Below are positions 1 through 7,646 of a stretch of 12,689 nt of DNA, in pieces (the stretch's first letter is position 1; each line of letters begins with the position of its first letter). Source of the DNA: JBBRWO01 sp964388455 (GTDB taxonomy: Bacteria; Actinomycetota; Coriobacteriia; Anaerosomatales; JAAXUF01); NCBI GenBank assembly GCA_964388455.1, contig CAYMAN010000044.1, forward strand, positions 1 to 12,689. Reading direction: 5' to 3'. The notes under the pieces were generated by a model. It ran no database searches. It saw only the letters and a list, made by a program, of their open reading frames with translations, and was not told the origin of the DNA. The position numbers and the translations under genes are program-made.

Positions 1-1487
1 AGCATGCGCGCAATCTCGAGGATCAGCTTCTCGGACTCGGGCAACGCATCCGGCCCGACCAGCTGCACGATCTCCTGGAGCTCCGTCTCCTTCTGCAGAA
101 TCGACATCGCGCGTTCGCGAGACTCCAGCCAGTCGGTAGCTACGTTCGTCTCATACCAACCCTTCACCTGACCGAGGAAGAGCGTGTAGCTCTTGGTCCA
201 GCTGATGGCCGGAAAGTGGCGGCGGTGGGCCAGCGAAGTGTCGAGCGCCCAGAAGGCGCCGGTCACTCGCAGTGAGTTCTGCGTCATCGGCTCGGACATG
301 TCACCACCGGCCGGGGAGACGGCGCCGACCATCGTGACCGAACCGATTCGGTCGTCGTCATCACTGCCGAGCGGCTTCACGCGGCCGCTGCGCTCGTAGA
401 ACGCCGCGAGTCGGGTGGCCAAGTACGCGGGGTAGCCTTCCTCGCCCGGCATCTCCTCGAGTCGTCCGGAGACTTCTCGGAGAGCCTCACCCCAGCGACT
501 CGTGGAGTCGGCCATCATGGCGACGTTATAGCCCATGTCGCGGTAGAACTCGGCCAGCGTCGCGCCGACGTAGATCGATGCCTCTCGCGCAGCGACCGGC
601 ATGTTCGAGGTGTTGGCGACCAGCACGGTGCGGTCCATGAGAGGCGCATCGTTACGCGGGTCGTCCAGGTGCGGGAACTCCGTCAGCACCTCGGTCATCT
701 CGTTGCCGCGTTCGCCGCAGCCGATGTAGACGATGACGTCGACGTCGGCCCACTTGGCGAGCGACTGCTGGGTGACCGTCTTGCCGGTCCCGAAGCCGCC
801 CGGGATGATCGCGTTGCCGCCCAGAGCGATCGGGAAGAACGTGTCGAGAATCCGCATGCCGGTCGTGAACGGCGTGGTCGGGTCCATCTTCTTGATGTAG
901 GGCCTGCCCTGGCGGACTGGCCATCGCTGGCTCATGCGAATCTCGGTGCCGTCGTCCAGCGTCGCCACGACCTGGTCGACGTTGTAGTTGCCGGGCGCGA
1001 CCACACTCGCCAGTTTCCCGCCCTTTGAAGCAGGCGGAACCATGACCTTGTGCAGAATGGTCTTGCCCTCCGGAACCGTGCCGAGTACATCTCCGGCCGC
1101 CACAGTGTCGCCAACCCCGACTACGGGCGTGAACTCCCACAGCTTCTCGCGATCCAATGCCGAGGCGACCGTACCCCGCTCGATGTAGTCGCCGCTCTGC
1201 GCTGCAATGACCGGCAACGGACGCTGCACACCGTCGTAAATCGATGTGAGGAGCCCAGGTCCCAACTCGACCGTGAGCGCGCCCTCGGTGGATTCGACGA
1301 CTTCCCCGACCTTGAGTCCGGAAGTGTCCTCGTACACCTGTACCGTTGCCGTTTCGCCTTCGAGACGGATGACCTCTCCCATGAGGCCCTCTGCGCCCAC
1401 TCTGACGATGTCATACATGCGGGCGCCGGTCATGCCGTCCGCGACGCAGACCGGGCCGGTGATCTTCGCAATCGTTCCGACGATCAT
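1..1487 (-). CDS. ntpA: V/A-type ATPase catalytic subunit A (partial, C-terminus beyond the window edge)
   Basis: This is the nucleotide-binding catalytic subunit of the soluble V1 head, which alternates with subunit B and couples ATP hydrolysis or synthesis to ion movement. About 495 codons lie in the window; the family usually has about 580-600, so only the C-terminal end is missing. The reading frame is open throughout. Residues 1-20 (MIVGTIAKITGPVCVADGMT) are a typical N-terminus. The P-loop is GGFGTGKTV with its lysine at residue 236. GCGERGNE, holding the catalytic glutamate, follows near residue 260, and ADSTSRWGEALRE lies near 323-335. The ATG at 1487 begins one base after the subunit F stop, and a purine-rich AGGCGGGG precedes it. 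An earlier ATG at 1492 meets a stop after two codons, which supports this start. Subunits B and D are expected beyond the left edge. The GG at the start of the P-loop replaces the commoner GP. Identity is very secure. Confidence 0.97.
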   Translation of the reverse strand, partial: MIVGTIAKITGPVCVADGMTGARMYDIVRVGAEGLMGEVIRLEGETATVQVYEDTSGLKVGEVVESTEGALTVELGPGLLTSIYDGVQRPLPVIAAQSGDYIERGTVASALDREKLWEFTPVVGVGDTVAAGDVLGTVPEGKTILHKVMVPPASKGGKLASVVAPGNYNVDQVVATLDDGTEIRMSQRWPVRQGRPYIKKMDPTTPFTTGMRILDTFFPIALGGNAIIPGGFGTGKTVTQQSLAKWADVDVIVYIGCGERGNEMTEVLTEFPHLDDPRNDAPLMDRTVLVANTSNMPVAAREASIYVGATLAEFYRDMGYNVAMMADSTSRWGEALREVSGRLEEMPGEEGYPAYLATRLAAFYERSGRVKPLGSDDDDRIGSVTMVGAVSPAGGDMSEPMTQNSLRVTGAFWALDTSLAHRRHFPAISWTKSYTLFLGQVKGWYETNVATDWLESRERAMSILQKETELQEIVQLVGPDALPESEKLILEIARM

Positions 1488-1488
1488 G

Positions 1489-1821
1489 TCATCCCCGCCT
1501 CAGTGTGATGTCAAAGCCAATCGCTCGCCTGATGAGCCGTGAGAGATAGGCGCGATGGTCCTCGCCGATCTCGAGCTTCTCCCTGATCGGCAGGGAGACC
1601 ACGATGGGCCGATAGATCGAATCGATCTTCTTTCTGAGCCGCTCATCAATTCCCGACATGAGTCGTTCGTTGACGGCGATGATTCCACTTGAGTCGTCAT
1701 CGACGAGTGACGACAACGCCCTGCGGGCCTCCTCGGGAGACTCCGCGATTTCCACATCCACACCCGCAAGACGGAACCCGTCTGCCGTGTCGGCATCTGT
1801 GAGAACGACGAGCTTATACAA
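1489..1821 (-). CDS. ntpF: V/A-type ATPase central stalk subunit F
   Basis: Subunit F (110 aa) is the small Rossmann-like subunit that binds subunit D in the rotating central stalk. The opening MYKLVVLTDADTADGFRLAG and the central DDSSGIIAVNERL followed by YRPIVVSLP match the family pattern, and the length is normal. The start is TTG at 1821, lying 8 bp inside the end of subunit C, with a GGGAG about 8 bases upstream. No closer ATG or GTG fits the conserved N-terminus. The stop at 1489-1491 is one base from the ATG of subunit A, so C, F and A are very probably translationally coupled. Identity comes from both sequence and its position between C and A. Confidence 0.93.
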   Translation of the reverse strand: MYKLVVLTDADTADGFRLAGVDVEIAESPEEARRALSSLVDDDSSGIIAVNERLMSGIDERLRKKIDSIYRPIVVSLPIREKLEIGEDHRAYLSRLIRRAIGFDITLRRG

Positions 1822-2908
1822 GGATGAGCTCCCTTCTCACGCGATCCGCCGGCATTCCGACGGCCTTGCCCTTTACAACGATTCGCAGGTTGGTGATCTC
1901 GTTTTGCTTGCCGTAGAGGTACGCGATCGCGACGCCGACCCCATGCGGATCCTTCACGCCCGAGATGAGTGCCCTGCGCATGAGTTGCTCCTCGAGTGCG
2001 CGCTCGAACACCGGGATGGAGCCGGATTCGAGGTAGAGGAGTGCGGCTGTGTCGAGCGCGTCTGAGTACGCCGTGCGTTTGAGCCGATCCAACACCTCGT
2101 CGACGTCGGACATACGCGCGAGCTCCAGATACAGCTCTTCGCGAATCGCCAGTCCGCCCTCGAGGAAGTACTTCTCGGCGTCTCGCGCACTGACGTCGGC
2201 CTTGAGCAGCCGAAACACGATCATCAGATTTGATGTGTCGATCTGCATCCCCAGAATCCGACGAGCAATCTCCACGTCGGGCTTTTCGCCTGTCAACCGC
2301 GAGGACGCCCACTGCGCGTACTGCCTGTCGAGAGCGAGTTCGAGTGGCGCGAGATCCGAGCTGTTCGCGTAGTCAGGGTAGGCGCGTCGCAACGGTGGCG
2401 CGTACACGAGCTTCCACATCGCCATGGTGTCGATCACCATGCGTACGTCGTCCATCTTCGCCAGCTCTTCAAGCTCGGTGGAGCCAAGGTAACCAGCGGG
2501 GAAGAAGCTCTCCTTCACCTCATCCGCGCTTACGTGGTTGTGCGCACCGCGCAGCACGGTCTTGATGTTGAACACATCCCAGCGGCCCAGGAGCGTGGAC
2601 AGCAGCTTGCGGGCCTGCGGGTGGACGAACCCCAGCACCTTGCGGTACGCATGCACCATGTTGTTCTTGAGCGCATCGTCGATAACCGCCGCAGTGCGAC
2701 CACGAACCAGCTCCTTCTCGAGATCCGATGAGTAGGGAGTCTGCATGAGTTCCTTGACCACCAGCGGCACGTCAGCCACGTCGATGAGCCGTTCGTAGAA
2801 CGCAGCCGGCAGCAGATGCGACCGCATCCCCCGCAGGCGTGCGTTGGCATAGCCAGCGTCCGTCTCCGGGGCCTTGGTGTTGCCAGCCGTTACGACGGCC
2901 TCACTCAT
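1814..2908 (-). CDS. ntpC: V/A-type ATPase subunit C (d-type), links the c-ring to the central stalk
   Basis: This 364-aa protein is the funnel-shaped socket (called d in eukaryotes) that sits on the membrane c-ring and receives the D/F shaft. Family features include YANARLRGMRSHLL near residues 20-33, repeated helical segments with a WDVFNIKTVLRG motif, and the C-terminal AYLYGKQNEITNLRIVVKGK signature. It is soluble and has no predicted membrane segment. The residues ahead of YANARL (about 18) are an unconserved leader; the ATG at 2908 is kept because it forms an ATGA overlap with the stop of subunit E, a common arrangement for coupled genes. Length is close to the family norm of 320-360. 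The end overlaps the start of subunit F by 8 bp. Confidence 0.94.
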   Translation of the reverse strand: MSEAVVTAGNTKAPETDAGYANARLRGMRSHLLPAAFYERLIDVADVPLVVKELMQTPYSSDLEKELVRGRTAAVIDDALKNNMVHAYRKVLGFVHPQARKLLSTLLGRWDVFNIKTVLRGAHNHVSADEVKESFFPAGYLGSTELEELAKMDDVRMVIDTMAMWKLVYAPPLRRAYPDYANSSDLAPLELALDRQYAQWASSRLTGEKPDVEIARRILGMQIDTSNLMIVFRLLKADVSARDAEKYFLEGGLAIREELYLELARMSDVDEVLDRLKRTAYSDALDTAALLYLESGSIPVFERALEEQLMRRALISGVKDPHGVGVAIAYLYGKQNEITNLRIVVKGKAVGMPADRVRRELILV

Positions 2909-3480
2909 GAGAACAGCACCTTCGCGACGTCCGCCTGCATGAACTGACCTACTCGATCGAGTCGATCCTCGAGCGTGTTGCGCTTGATCACTCGACCCCC
3001 GTAGGCCTCGACCAGCAGACCTCCGGCGGTTCCCAGCGTCGGGTCGATGTCTGCCGTGAGCCCGGCCGTGGCGGTTGCAGCCCTCGCACGCTCCCCGTCT
3101 TCGGGAGCGACGCGAACCAGCACGTGTCCGTCGAGGCCAGCGAGCGCCTCTGCGGCAAGTTCGGCGAAGAGCGCATCGTACTCGGCTCCACGCACGCCCG
3201 GGAGTTCAGATCGCGCCACATCGAATACCGAGCTGACGCCGTCGCCTCGTGCCGACGACACCTTCATCTTGGCTTCCAGCCGTGCGGCGTTCACGGCACG
3301 CGCCGCATCGGCACGCGCAACCCGCTCGACCTGCCGGGCGAAACCCTCGTGGACTTCCCGGGCACTCCGCTCGGCGTCGTCAAGAATCAGCTTCGCGTGT
3401 TCGCGAGCCTCACCGAGAACCGCCTCGCAGTCTTCCCGCGCCTGCTCGTCCAAAGTCTTGAGAATGTCTTCGATCGCCAT
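2905..3480 (-). CDS. ntpE: V/A-type ATPase peripheral stalk subunit E
   Basis: Subunit E (191 aa) pairs with the small H (G-type) subunit to form the peripheral stalk that keeps the V1 head from rotating with the shaft. Residues 1-75 are a charged Ala/Glu/Arg-rich helix suited to coiled-coil pairing, and the C-terminal half is a globular domain with TAGGLLVEAYGGRVIKRNTL followed by a short helix, as in the family. The ATG at 3480 has a strong AGGAG six to seven bases upstream. It follows subunit K after a 49-base gap containing a small hairpin, and it overlaps subunit C by ATGA. Sequence conservation is low in this family, so position within the operon adds much of the certainty. Confidence 0.9.
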   Translation of the reverse strand: MAIEDILKTLDEQAREDCEAVLGEAREHAKLILDDAERSAREVHEGFARQVERVARADAARAVNAARLEAKMKVSSARGDGVSSVFDVARSELPGVRGAEYDALFAELAAEALAGLDGHVLVRVAPEDGERARAATATAGLTADIDPTLGTAGGLLVEAYGGRVIKRNTLEDRLDRVGQFMQADVAKVLFS

Positions 3481-3508
3481 GGCTCACTCCTGTGTGAAAT
3501 CGGTCAGC

Positions 3509-3528
3509 ACGGTACTCACTGGTTCCGT
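3509..3528 (-). repeat. Small imperfect hairpin just after the c-subunit stop codon
   Basis: On the minus strand ACGGAAC and GTACCGT pair over seven positions with one A-A mismatch around a six-base loop, starting one base after the stop of the c-subunit gene. There is no T-run, so it is not a convincing terminator. It may protect the 3' end of c-subunit mRNA, whose product is needed in roughly ten copies per complex. The structure is short and could be chance. Confidence 0.3.
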
Positions 3529-3529
3529 A

Positions 3530-3847
3530 CTAGCCGTTGAGAATGATCGCCATGACGAAGCCGAGCAGTGCGATAACCTCAGGGAGCGCCGTCAGTACGA
3601 GCACGAAGACGCGCTCTTCGGGACGCTCTGCGAGTGTGCCCTGTCCAGCAGATCCGATACGAGCCTGCGCCCAACCCGCACCGAGTGCGGACAGGCCCAT
3701 TGCCAGCGCGGCGCCAAGCGTCTTGACTGCATCTGCCATTGTGGCGGGGGCCGCTGCGGCCTCTTGCGCCATCGCCATTGTCGGTATCAGCAGAACCCCA
3801 AACAACGTGCCAAAGAACAGGAACCTCGAGAGCCTCTTACTGATCAT
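3530..3847 (-). CDS. ntpK: V/A-type ATPase proteolipid c subunit (K) with signal peptide
   Basis: This 105-aa membrane protein forms the rotating c-ring that carries ions. Residues 1-28 look like a cleavable signal peptide: basic MISKRLSR, a hydrophobic run, then AMAQ as a possible cleavage site. The mature part is a two-helix hairpin. Helix 1 covers about residues 42-63 and includes LGAGWAQARIG; the polar loop is AERPEER; helix 2 covers about 79-103 with LPEVIALLG, where E90 is the ion-binding carboxylate. The signal peptide, the AQARIG stretch and the ILNG end resemble the proton-type Thermus c subunit as I remember it. Unusually, valine rather than threonine or serine follows the glutamate. 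The ATG at 3847 overlaps the stop of subunit I as ATGA. Confidence 0.94.
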   Translation of the reverse strand: MISKRLSRFLFFGTLFGVLLIPTMAMAQEAAAAPATMADAVKTLGAALAMGLSALGAGWAQARIGSAGQGTLAERPEERVFVLVLTALPEVIALLGFVMAIILNG

Positions 3848-5883
3848 GCCTTGTTCTCCCCTCCGGTCTTATGAAACGGCTTGTAGTCCTTGTTACCGGC
3901 CTCGTAGAACCCCCCGAAGAACTCCAGGAAGTTGAGACGCACTGCATGGATGGTCGGGCTGAATGCGCAGATCACGAAGTTCAGCACCTGAAGCGGAAGG
4001 GCGATGATGAGACCGAGAATGGGGCTGCCCATTGAAGCGGCGATCTCATTCACGGCCTCCGCGAAGATCGCTCCCGCGAGGCCAACGGCCATGATTCGCA
4101 AGTAGCTGGCGATGTGTGAGATCGACAGAACCGTCTCGATACCGCCGACAATGCCGCCGCCTTTGACCGCGAACGCCATCCCGAGGAAGAGGACCAGCGC
4201 AGCGATCGCCTGAAGGACGTACGCCATGGTGGTGCCGATGTTCGCAGTCAGGACGGTTCCGAAGACGACCATCAGGACGAGCGCGGTGAACCCGACGATG
4301 AAGGCGATGATGCCGCTCTTCTCGTAGACGTGGGACCAGTGCCTGGTCTTGACACCGTTGTAGATGCCTATTGCCAGGCCGAGCAGCACCTGGATGAATC
4401 CGATGACGATCGCGATGATCAGGAAGGTCATGAGGAACTGCTGCTGTGTGCGCTCGAACGGCAGGATGATCATCGCACCGGCCGGAAGCGGATACCCGAG
4501 TCCGTAGGCGCCGTTCAGTGACCAGACCGGCTGGATCACGTTGGCGAACTTCGGGCCGAGCAGGTTCCCGAAGAACTCGCCGTAAATGATCCCGAAGATG
4601 ATGACGCTCGTAGCCGCGGGTCCAAGGATCGCCGTCGCCATCTGAACACCCGAGTTGTCCTTGAACTTCGAACGCAGCCACATCACCGTGCCCAGCATGA
4701 CGATGCCGTAGCCGATGTCGCCTACGATCATGCCGAAGAACAGCGGGTAGAAGAGGGCGAGCATCAGCGTCGGGTCGTACGTCCCGTAGCTCGGCTTGCC
4801 CATCATGCCGAGAAGCCCCTCGAAGGGCTGAACCCATCCGGCGTTCTTGAGCGCGATAGGCGCCTCGGCGAAGTCCTTCTCGGTTACTTCCGTCTGCGTA
4901 ACGACGATATCGTCGCCGAACTGCCGCTGCATCAACTCTCGCAGCTCAGACAGGTCAGTGGTCGGGATCCAGCCGTCGATCATGAAGGCGTACTCGGTTC
5001 GACCGAACTTGGGAATCGAGACGATCTCATCGATGCGATCCATCAGGACATCACGCGTCGTCGCCAACTTCGAGAACCACTGCGTCGACATGGTCTCGAG
5101 TTCGACGCGCACCTTCTCCAACTCCGCCGGCAGCTCAGCTCGCCGCTGGCGGATGTTCTCATACGCCACATCCATGGGCATGTCCTGGAAGTCCTGCGGG
5201 AGACGAATCTGGTTCACGTTCTCCATCGCGAGGAACTTGTGTACCGGCTCTGCGAACTGCCGCGAATAGACCACGATGGCTGCAGTTGTGTTCTCGTCGA
5301 TGTCTGTGGAGATGATCTCGCACTGCGAATTGGTGATCTTGTCCAGTTCGATCTGGAGATGCTCCAGCCCTGCCTTGTATCGACGCTCGACCAACAGCGC
5401 GACGCTGTCGAACGCTCCTGTGACCACGATCTGCTTCGCGAGAGGCTGGATCTTGCCGAGGATCGGTTCGTAGCGCGCCATGAGCGCGATCTCGGACTCG
5501 GCAGATGTGTGCAGCGCGGCAAGCTCCGCCGTTCGAACCTCCACGTCAGCGATGACGGAGGCGATCTCTTCTCCTAGCTCATCGGGCGAAAGTCCCCAGA
5601 GTCGTGCGTACTCGATCGAGCGAACCTTGGGATCTATACCGCCTTCAGGCTCCTTGAGAGTCTTGAGGATCGAGCGGACGCGCATGAGCAGCTCGTCCAA
5701 GCGATCGTACGTCTGAACCTCACTGGTCTGGATCTCCATCGAGTCCAACGCTATCTCGCCGCTTCGGATCCTCTTCGAGAGATCCTCGATGTGCACCTTG
5801 CCTTGATCGTGCAGCAAGCTGACGACGTCGAGAAAGAGGCTCTTCGGCCCGATAATCTCCACTTTTGCCATCGGGACAAGCAC
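3844..5883 (-). CDS. ntpI: V/A-type ATPase membrane stator subunit I (a-type)
   Basis: Subunit I (about 679 aa) is the membrane stator that provides the two ion half-channels beside the c-ring. The N-terminal half (to about residue 360) is soluble, with coiled-coil segments that contact the peripheral stalks. The C-terminal half has seven or eight membrane helices, beginning at YDPTLMLALFYPLFFGMIVG. The conserved channel arginine lies in SHIASYLRIMAVGLAG (about R596), and the protein ends with the typical HAVRLNFLEFFGGFYEAG. I chose the GTG at 5883 because GGGGAGG stands nine bases upstream and the product begins VLVPMAKVEIIG like relatives. The in-frame GTG at 5892 touches that ribosome-binding site, and the ATG at 5871 is too far from it. 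It overlaps the c-subunit start by ATGA. Confidence 0.95.
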   Translation of the reverse strand: MLVPMAKVEIIGPKSLFLDVVSLLHDQGKVHIEDLSKRIRSGEIALDSMEIQTSEVQTYDRLDELLMRVRSILKTLKEPEGGIDPKVRSIEYARLWGLSPDELGEEIASVIADVEVRTAELAALHTSAESEIALMARYEPILGKIQPLAKQIVVTGAFDSVALLVERRYKAGLEHLQIELDKITNSQCEIISTDIDENTTAAIVVYSRQFAEPVHKFLAMENVNQIRLPQDFQDMPMDVAYENIRQRRAELPAELEKVRVELETMSTQWFSKLATTRDVLMDRIDEIVSIPKFGRTEYAFMIDGWIPTTDLSELRELMQRQFGDDIVVTQTEVTEKDFAEAPIALKNAGWVQPFEGLLGMMGKPSYGTYDPTLMLALFYPLFFGMIVGDIGYGIVMLGTVMWLRSKFKDNSGVQMATAILGPAATSVIIFGIIYGEFFGNLLGPKFANVIQPVWSLNGAYGLGYPLPAGAMIILPFERTQQQFLMTFLIIAIVIGFIQVLLGLAIGIYNGVKTRHWSHVYEKSGIIAFIVGFTALVLMVVFGTVLTANIGTTMAYVLQAIAALVLFLGMAFAVKGGGIVGGIETVLSISHIASYLRIMAVGLAGAIFAEAVNEIAASMGSPILGLIIALPLQVLNFVICAFSPTIHAVRLNFLEFFGGFYEAGNKDYKPFHKTGGENKA

Positions 5884-5918
5884 GTCGACCACCCTCCCCA
5901 GGGTCTAGAATATCCGCT

Positions 5919-5937
5919 GAGCTGATCCCGTCAGCTC
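5919..5937 (-). repeat. Perfect 7-bp hairpin spanning the subunit H stop codon
   Basis: On the minus strand GAGCTGA and TCAGCTC pair perfectly around the loop CGGGA, and the first arm contains the TGA stop of subunit H. No T-run follows. It may trim or stabilise mRNA between the stalk gene and the large subunit I gene, whose products are needed in different amounts. The function is inferred only. Confidence 0.4.
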
Positions 5938-6299
5938 GACGTGACTTCTGCCAAGACGAGGCGAACGGCGTCCGCTCGCCGAGCCTCGACCTGCTCCCTC
6001 AGTGCTGCGGCCTCCTTCGCGGCTTCCTCGACAAGTCGGGCAGCCTCTAGTTCGGCATCGGCCTTGATCGCCTTCTCGGACTCCTTGGCCCCGGCTCCGC
6101 CCTCGTCTTCCGCGGCGGACATCACCTCGGCTGCCTTCTTGCGGGCCGCTGCGACGATCTCATCGGCCTGACGTTTCGCCGCCAATACGCGTCCGGAGAT
6201 CTCAAGCTCCTTCTCGCGAATCTGGTGAAGCGGCGAATTCGAGTCCGAAGCTATCGTCTCCTGGTGCAGCTTGATGTCTTCCACGACGCTGTCGTCCAC
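5931..6299 (-). CDS. ntpH: V/A-type ATPase peripheral stalk subunit H (G-type)
   Basis: This 122-aa soluble protein is almost entirely a charged, Ala/Glu/Lys/Arg-rich helix from about residue 22 to 115, as expected for the partner of subunit E in the peripheral stalk. HQIREKELEISGRVLAAKR followed by ADEIVAAARKKAAEV fits the family pattern. The frame stays open upstream to an ATG at 6518, but that part overlaps the end of alr and the 20-bp hairpin and is not protein-like. The GTG at 6299 has GAGGGGG seven bases upstream and gives a normal family size. As first gene of the operon it matches the Thermus order (small stalk subunit, I, c, E, C, F, A). Sequence of such coiled coils is weakly diagnostic, so context carries much of the call. 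Confidence 0.88.
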   Translation of the reverse strand: MDDSVVEDIKLHQETIASDSNSPLHQIREKELEISGRVLAAKRQADEIVAAARKKAAEVMSAAEDEGGAGAKESEKAIKADAELEAARLVEEAAKEAAALREQVEARRADAVRLVLAEVTSS

Positions 6300-6357
6300 G
6301 TAGAGCCCCCTCGAACCGTGGTGACCGTAGCGGCACGATCCGGAAACACGAATGTGC

Positions 6358-6386
6358 CTTCTAGGGGTCATTTCGGCATAAGACAA
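6358..6386 (-). promoter_or_regulatory. Candidate promoter for the V/A-type ATPase operon
   Basis: On the minus strand TTGTCT (6386-6381) and TAGAAG (6363-6358) are separated by exactly 17 bases, each matching four of six positions of the sigma-70 consensus. Transcription would begin near 6351, giving about 50 bases of leader before the GTG of subunit H. The -35 lies inside the downstream arm of the 20-bp inverted repeat that probably ends the alr transcript. No other good promoter was seen in 6300-6378. Confidence 0.4.
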
Positions 6387-6434
6387 GCGAACTCCTGCAA
6401 CCGTCTTGCTTGGATGCAGGAGTTCGCTTGTCTT
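6380..6434 (-). terminator. Perfect 20-bp inverted repeat after alr, probable transcript end
   Basis: Positions 6380-6399 and 6415-6434 are perfect reverse complements over 20 bp (AAGACAAGCGAACTCCTGCA on the minus strand) around a 15-base loop. The repeat starts 44 bases past the alr stop, in the 179-bp gap between alr and the ATPase operon, which makes a terminator the simplest reading. No clear U-tract follows on the minus strand (TATGCCG), so it may work as a factor-dependent or tail-less terminator, or as a 3'-end stabiliser. A protein-binding operator or dispersed repeat is also possible. The rest of the gap holds only the candidate promoter. Confidence 0.6.
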
Positions 6435-6478
6435 TCCAGCGTCGAGCTGGCGTGCATTCGCGCGGTGGGCGTTGGCCT

Positions 6479-7603
6479 CTAGGAGTAAACCCGCTCCAGG
6501 CGCGCGCCGAATGAACACGAGAGCTCGTAGTTGATCGTCGAAGCGCCGTCAGCAAGATCGTCGAGCGTGATTCGCTCTGAACCCTGCGATCCGACGAGCA
6601 CCACCTCGTCCCCTCGCGAGACCGTCACGCCGCGCGGGACCTCGACCATGAGCTGATCCATGCAGATTCGCCCCACCTGCCGACACCGATGCCCGCCGAT
6701 GAGCACCTCCATGCCGTTGGAGGACGCACGGTGAACGCCATCCGCGTAGCCGAGAGGGATCGTCGCGATCACGGTCGGCGCCGCAGCCTGCCACGTGAGT
6801 CCGTAGCTCACGCCGTCGCCCATTCCGATTCGCTTTACGTAGCTCACGCGTGCGAGCACGCTTCGGGCCGGCTCCAGCTCGATGACGCCTCTCGTGCTCG
6901 GTGCGGGATGCAGTCCGTAGATTGCGATGCCGCAGCGCACCATGTCGAAGTGCGTCTCCGGGTACAAGATCGTGGCCGGGCTGTTGGCCGCGTGCACGAT
7001 TCCCGGGTCGACACCCTCGGTCCGCATCTCGGCGAGCGCGTCGGTGAAGCGCTGTATCTGCCGCTGCATGTCCCAGTCTCCAGGCACATCCGCAGTCGCG
7101 AAATGCGTGAACGTGCCTTGATGGTCGAGGCCGGGAAAGTCGCCGAGCCCGCGAGCGAACTCGGCAGCATCCTCGGCTCGCACGCCGATGCGGTGCATCC
7201 CGGAATCGATCTTGAGGTGAAACGGCACCTCGACCCCGTGCGCCGCGCCGGCCTTACCCAGCGCAACGGCGAACTCGCGCGTGGTGACCGTTGGAATCAG
7301 GCTGTGACTCAGAATCGCGGGAATCGCGGACTCGGGTGGTTCGGAGAGCAGATGAATCGGTGCCGAGAGCCCGGCATCGCGCAGTGCGACCGCCTCATCA
7401 ACGGTCGCCACTCCGAGACGATCCGCTCCACCACCCAGCGCCGCGGGTGCGGCACGAGCGGCGCCCGTGCCGTAGCCATCCGCCTTCACGACCGCCATGA
7501 ACAGCGTGCCCGGCCGGGTGAGCGCCTTCAGCGTGCGTACGTTTCGGCCGATCGCACCGGTCTCGATGCGCGTCCAGGCCCAACGGTTCTCGGTCACGGG
7601 CAC
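6479..7603 (-). CDS. alr: Alanine racemase
   Basis: Alanine racemase (374 aa) interconverts L- and D-alanine using pyridoxal phosphate, supplying D-alanine for peptidoglycan in the cytoplasm. The PLP lysine is K40 in VVKADGYGTGA, and the second catalytic residue is Y267 in GDGVSYGLTW. HLKIDSGMHRIG, HAANSPATI, MVRCGIAIYG and VGRICMDQLMV are all family signatures. The length is normal: an N-terminal barrel to about residue 240, then a beta domain. Most relatives have histidine after the lysine-loop glycine (YGHG); here it is YGTG. The GTG at 7603 has GGAGG four bases upstream. A second GTG at 7597 is ten bases from the same site and cannot be excluded. It lies 43 bases after nnr and is followed by a strong hairpin. 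Confidence 0.96.
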   Translation of the reverse strand: MPVTENRWAWTRIETGAIGRNVRTLKALTRPGTLFMAVVKADGYGTGAARAAPAALGGGADRLGVATVDEAVALRDAGLSAPIHLLSEPPESAIPAILSHSLIPTVTTREFAVALGKAGAAHGVEVPFHLKIDSGMHRIGVRAEDAAEFARGLGDFPGLDHQGTFTHFATADVPGDWDMQRQIQRFTDALAEMRTEGVDPGIVHAANSPATILYPETHFDMVRCGIAIYGLHPAPSTRGVIELEPARSVLARVSYVKRIGMGDGVSYGLTWQAAAPTVIATIPLGYADGVHRASSNGMEVLIGGHRCRQVGRICMDQLMVEVPRGVTVSRGDEVVLVGSQGSERITLDDLADGASTINYELSCSFGARLERVYS

Positions 7604-7646
7604 CTTACCTCCGAAGTTCGTGCGGGCAGAGGCCCGTCGTCTGTCA

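Noticed and set aside
5884..5892. Starting subunit I at the GTG at 5892
   Set aside because: The ribosome-binding site GGGGAGG directly abuts this codon; the GTG at 5883 has proper spacing and fits the usual N-terminus.
6300..6518. Extending subunit H upstream to the ATG at 6518 (195 residues)
   Set aside because: The extra part overlaps the alr end and the 20-bp inverted repeat, is not coiled-coil-like, and the GTG at 6299 has a good ribosome-binding site and gives the normal size.
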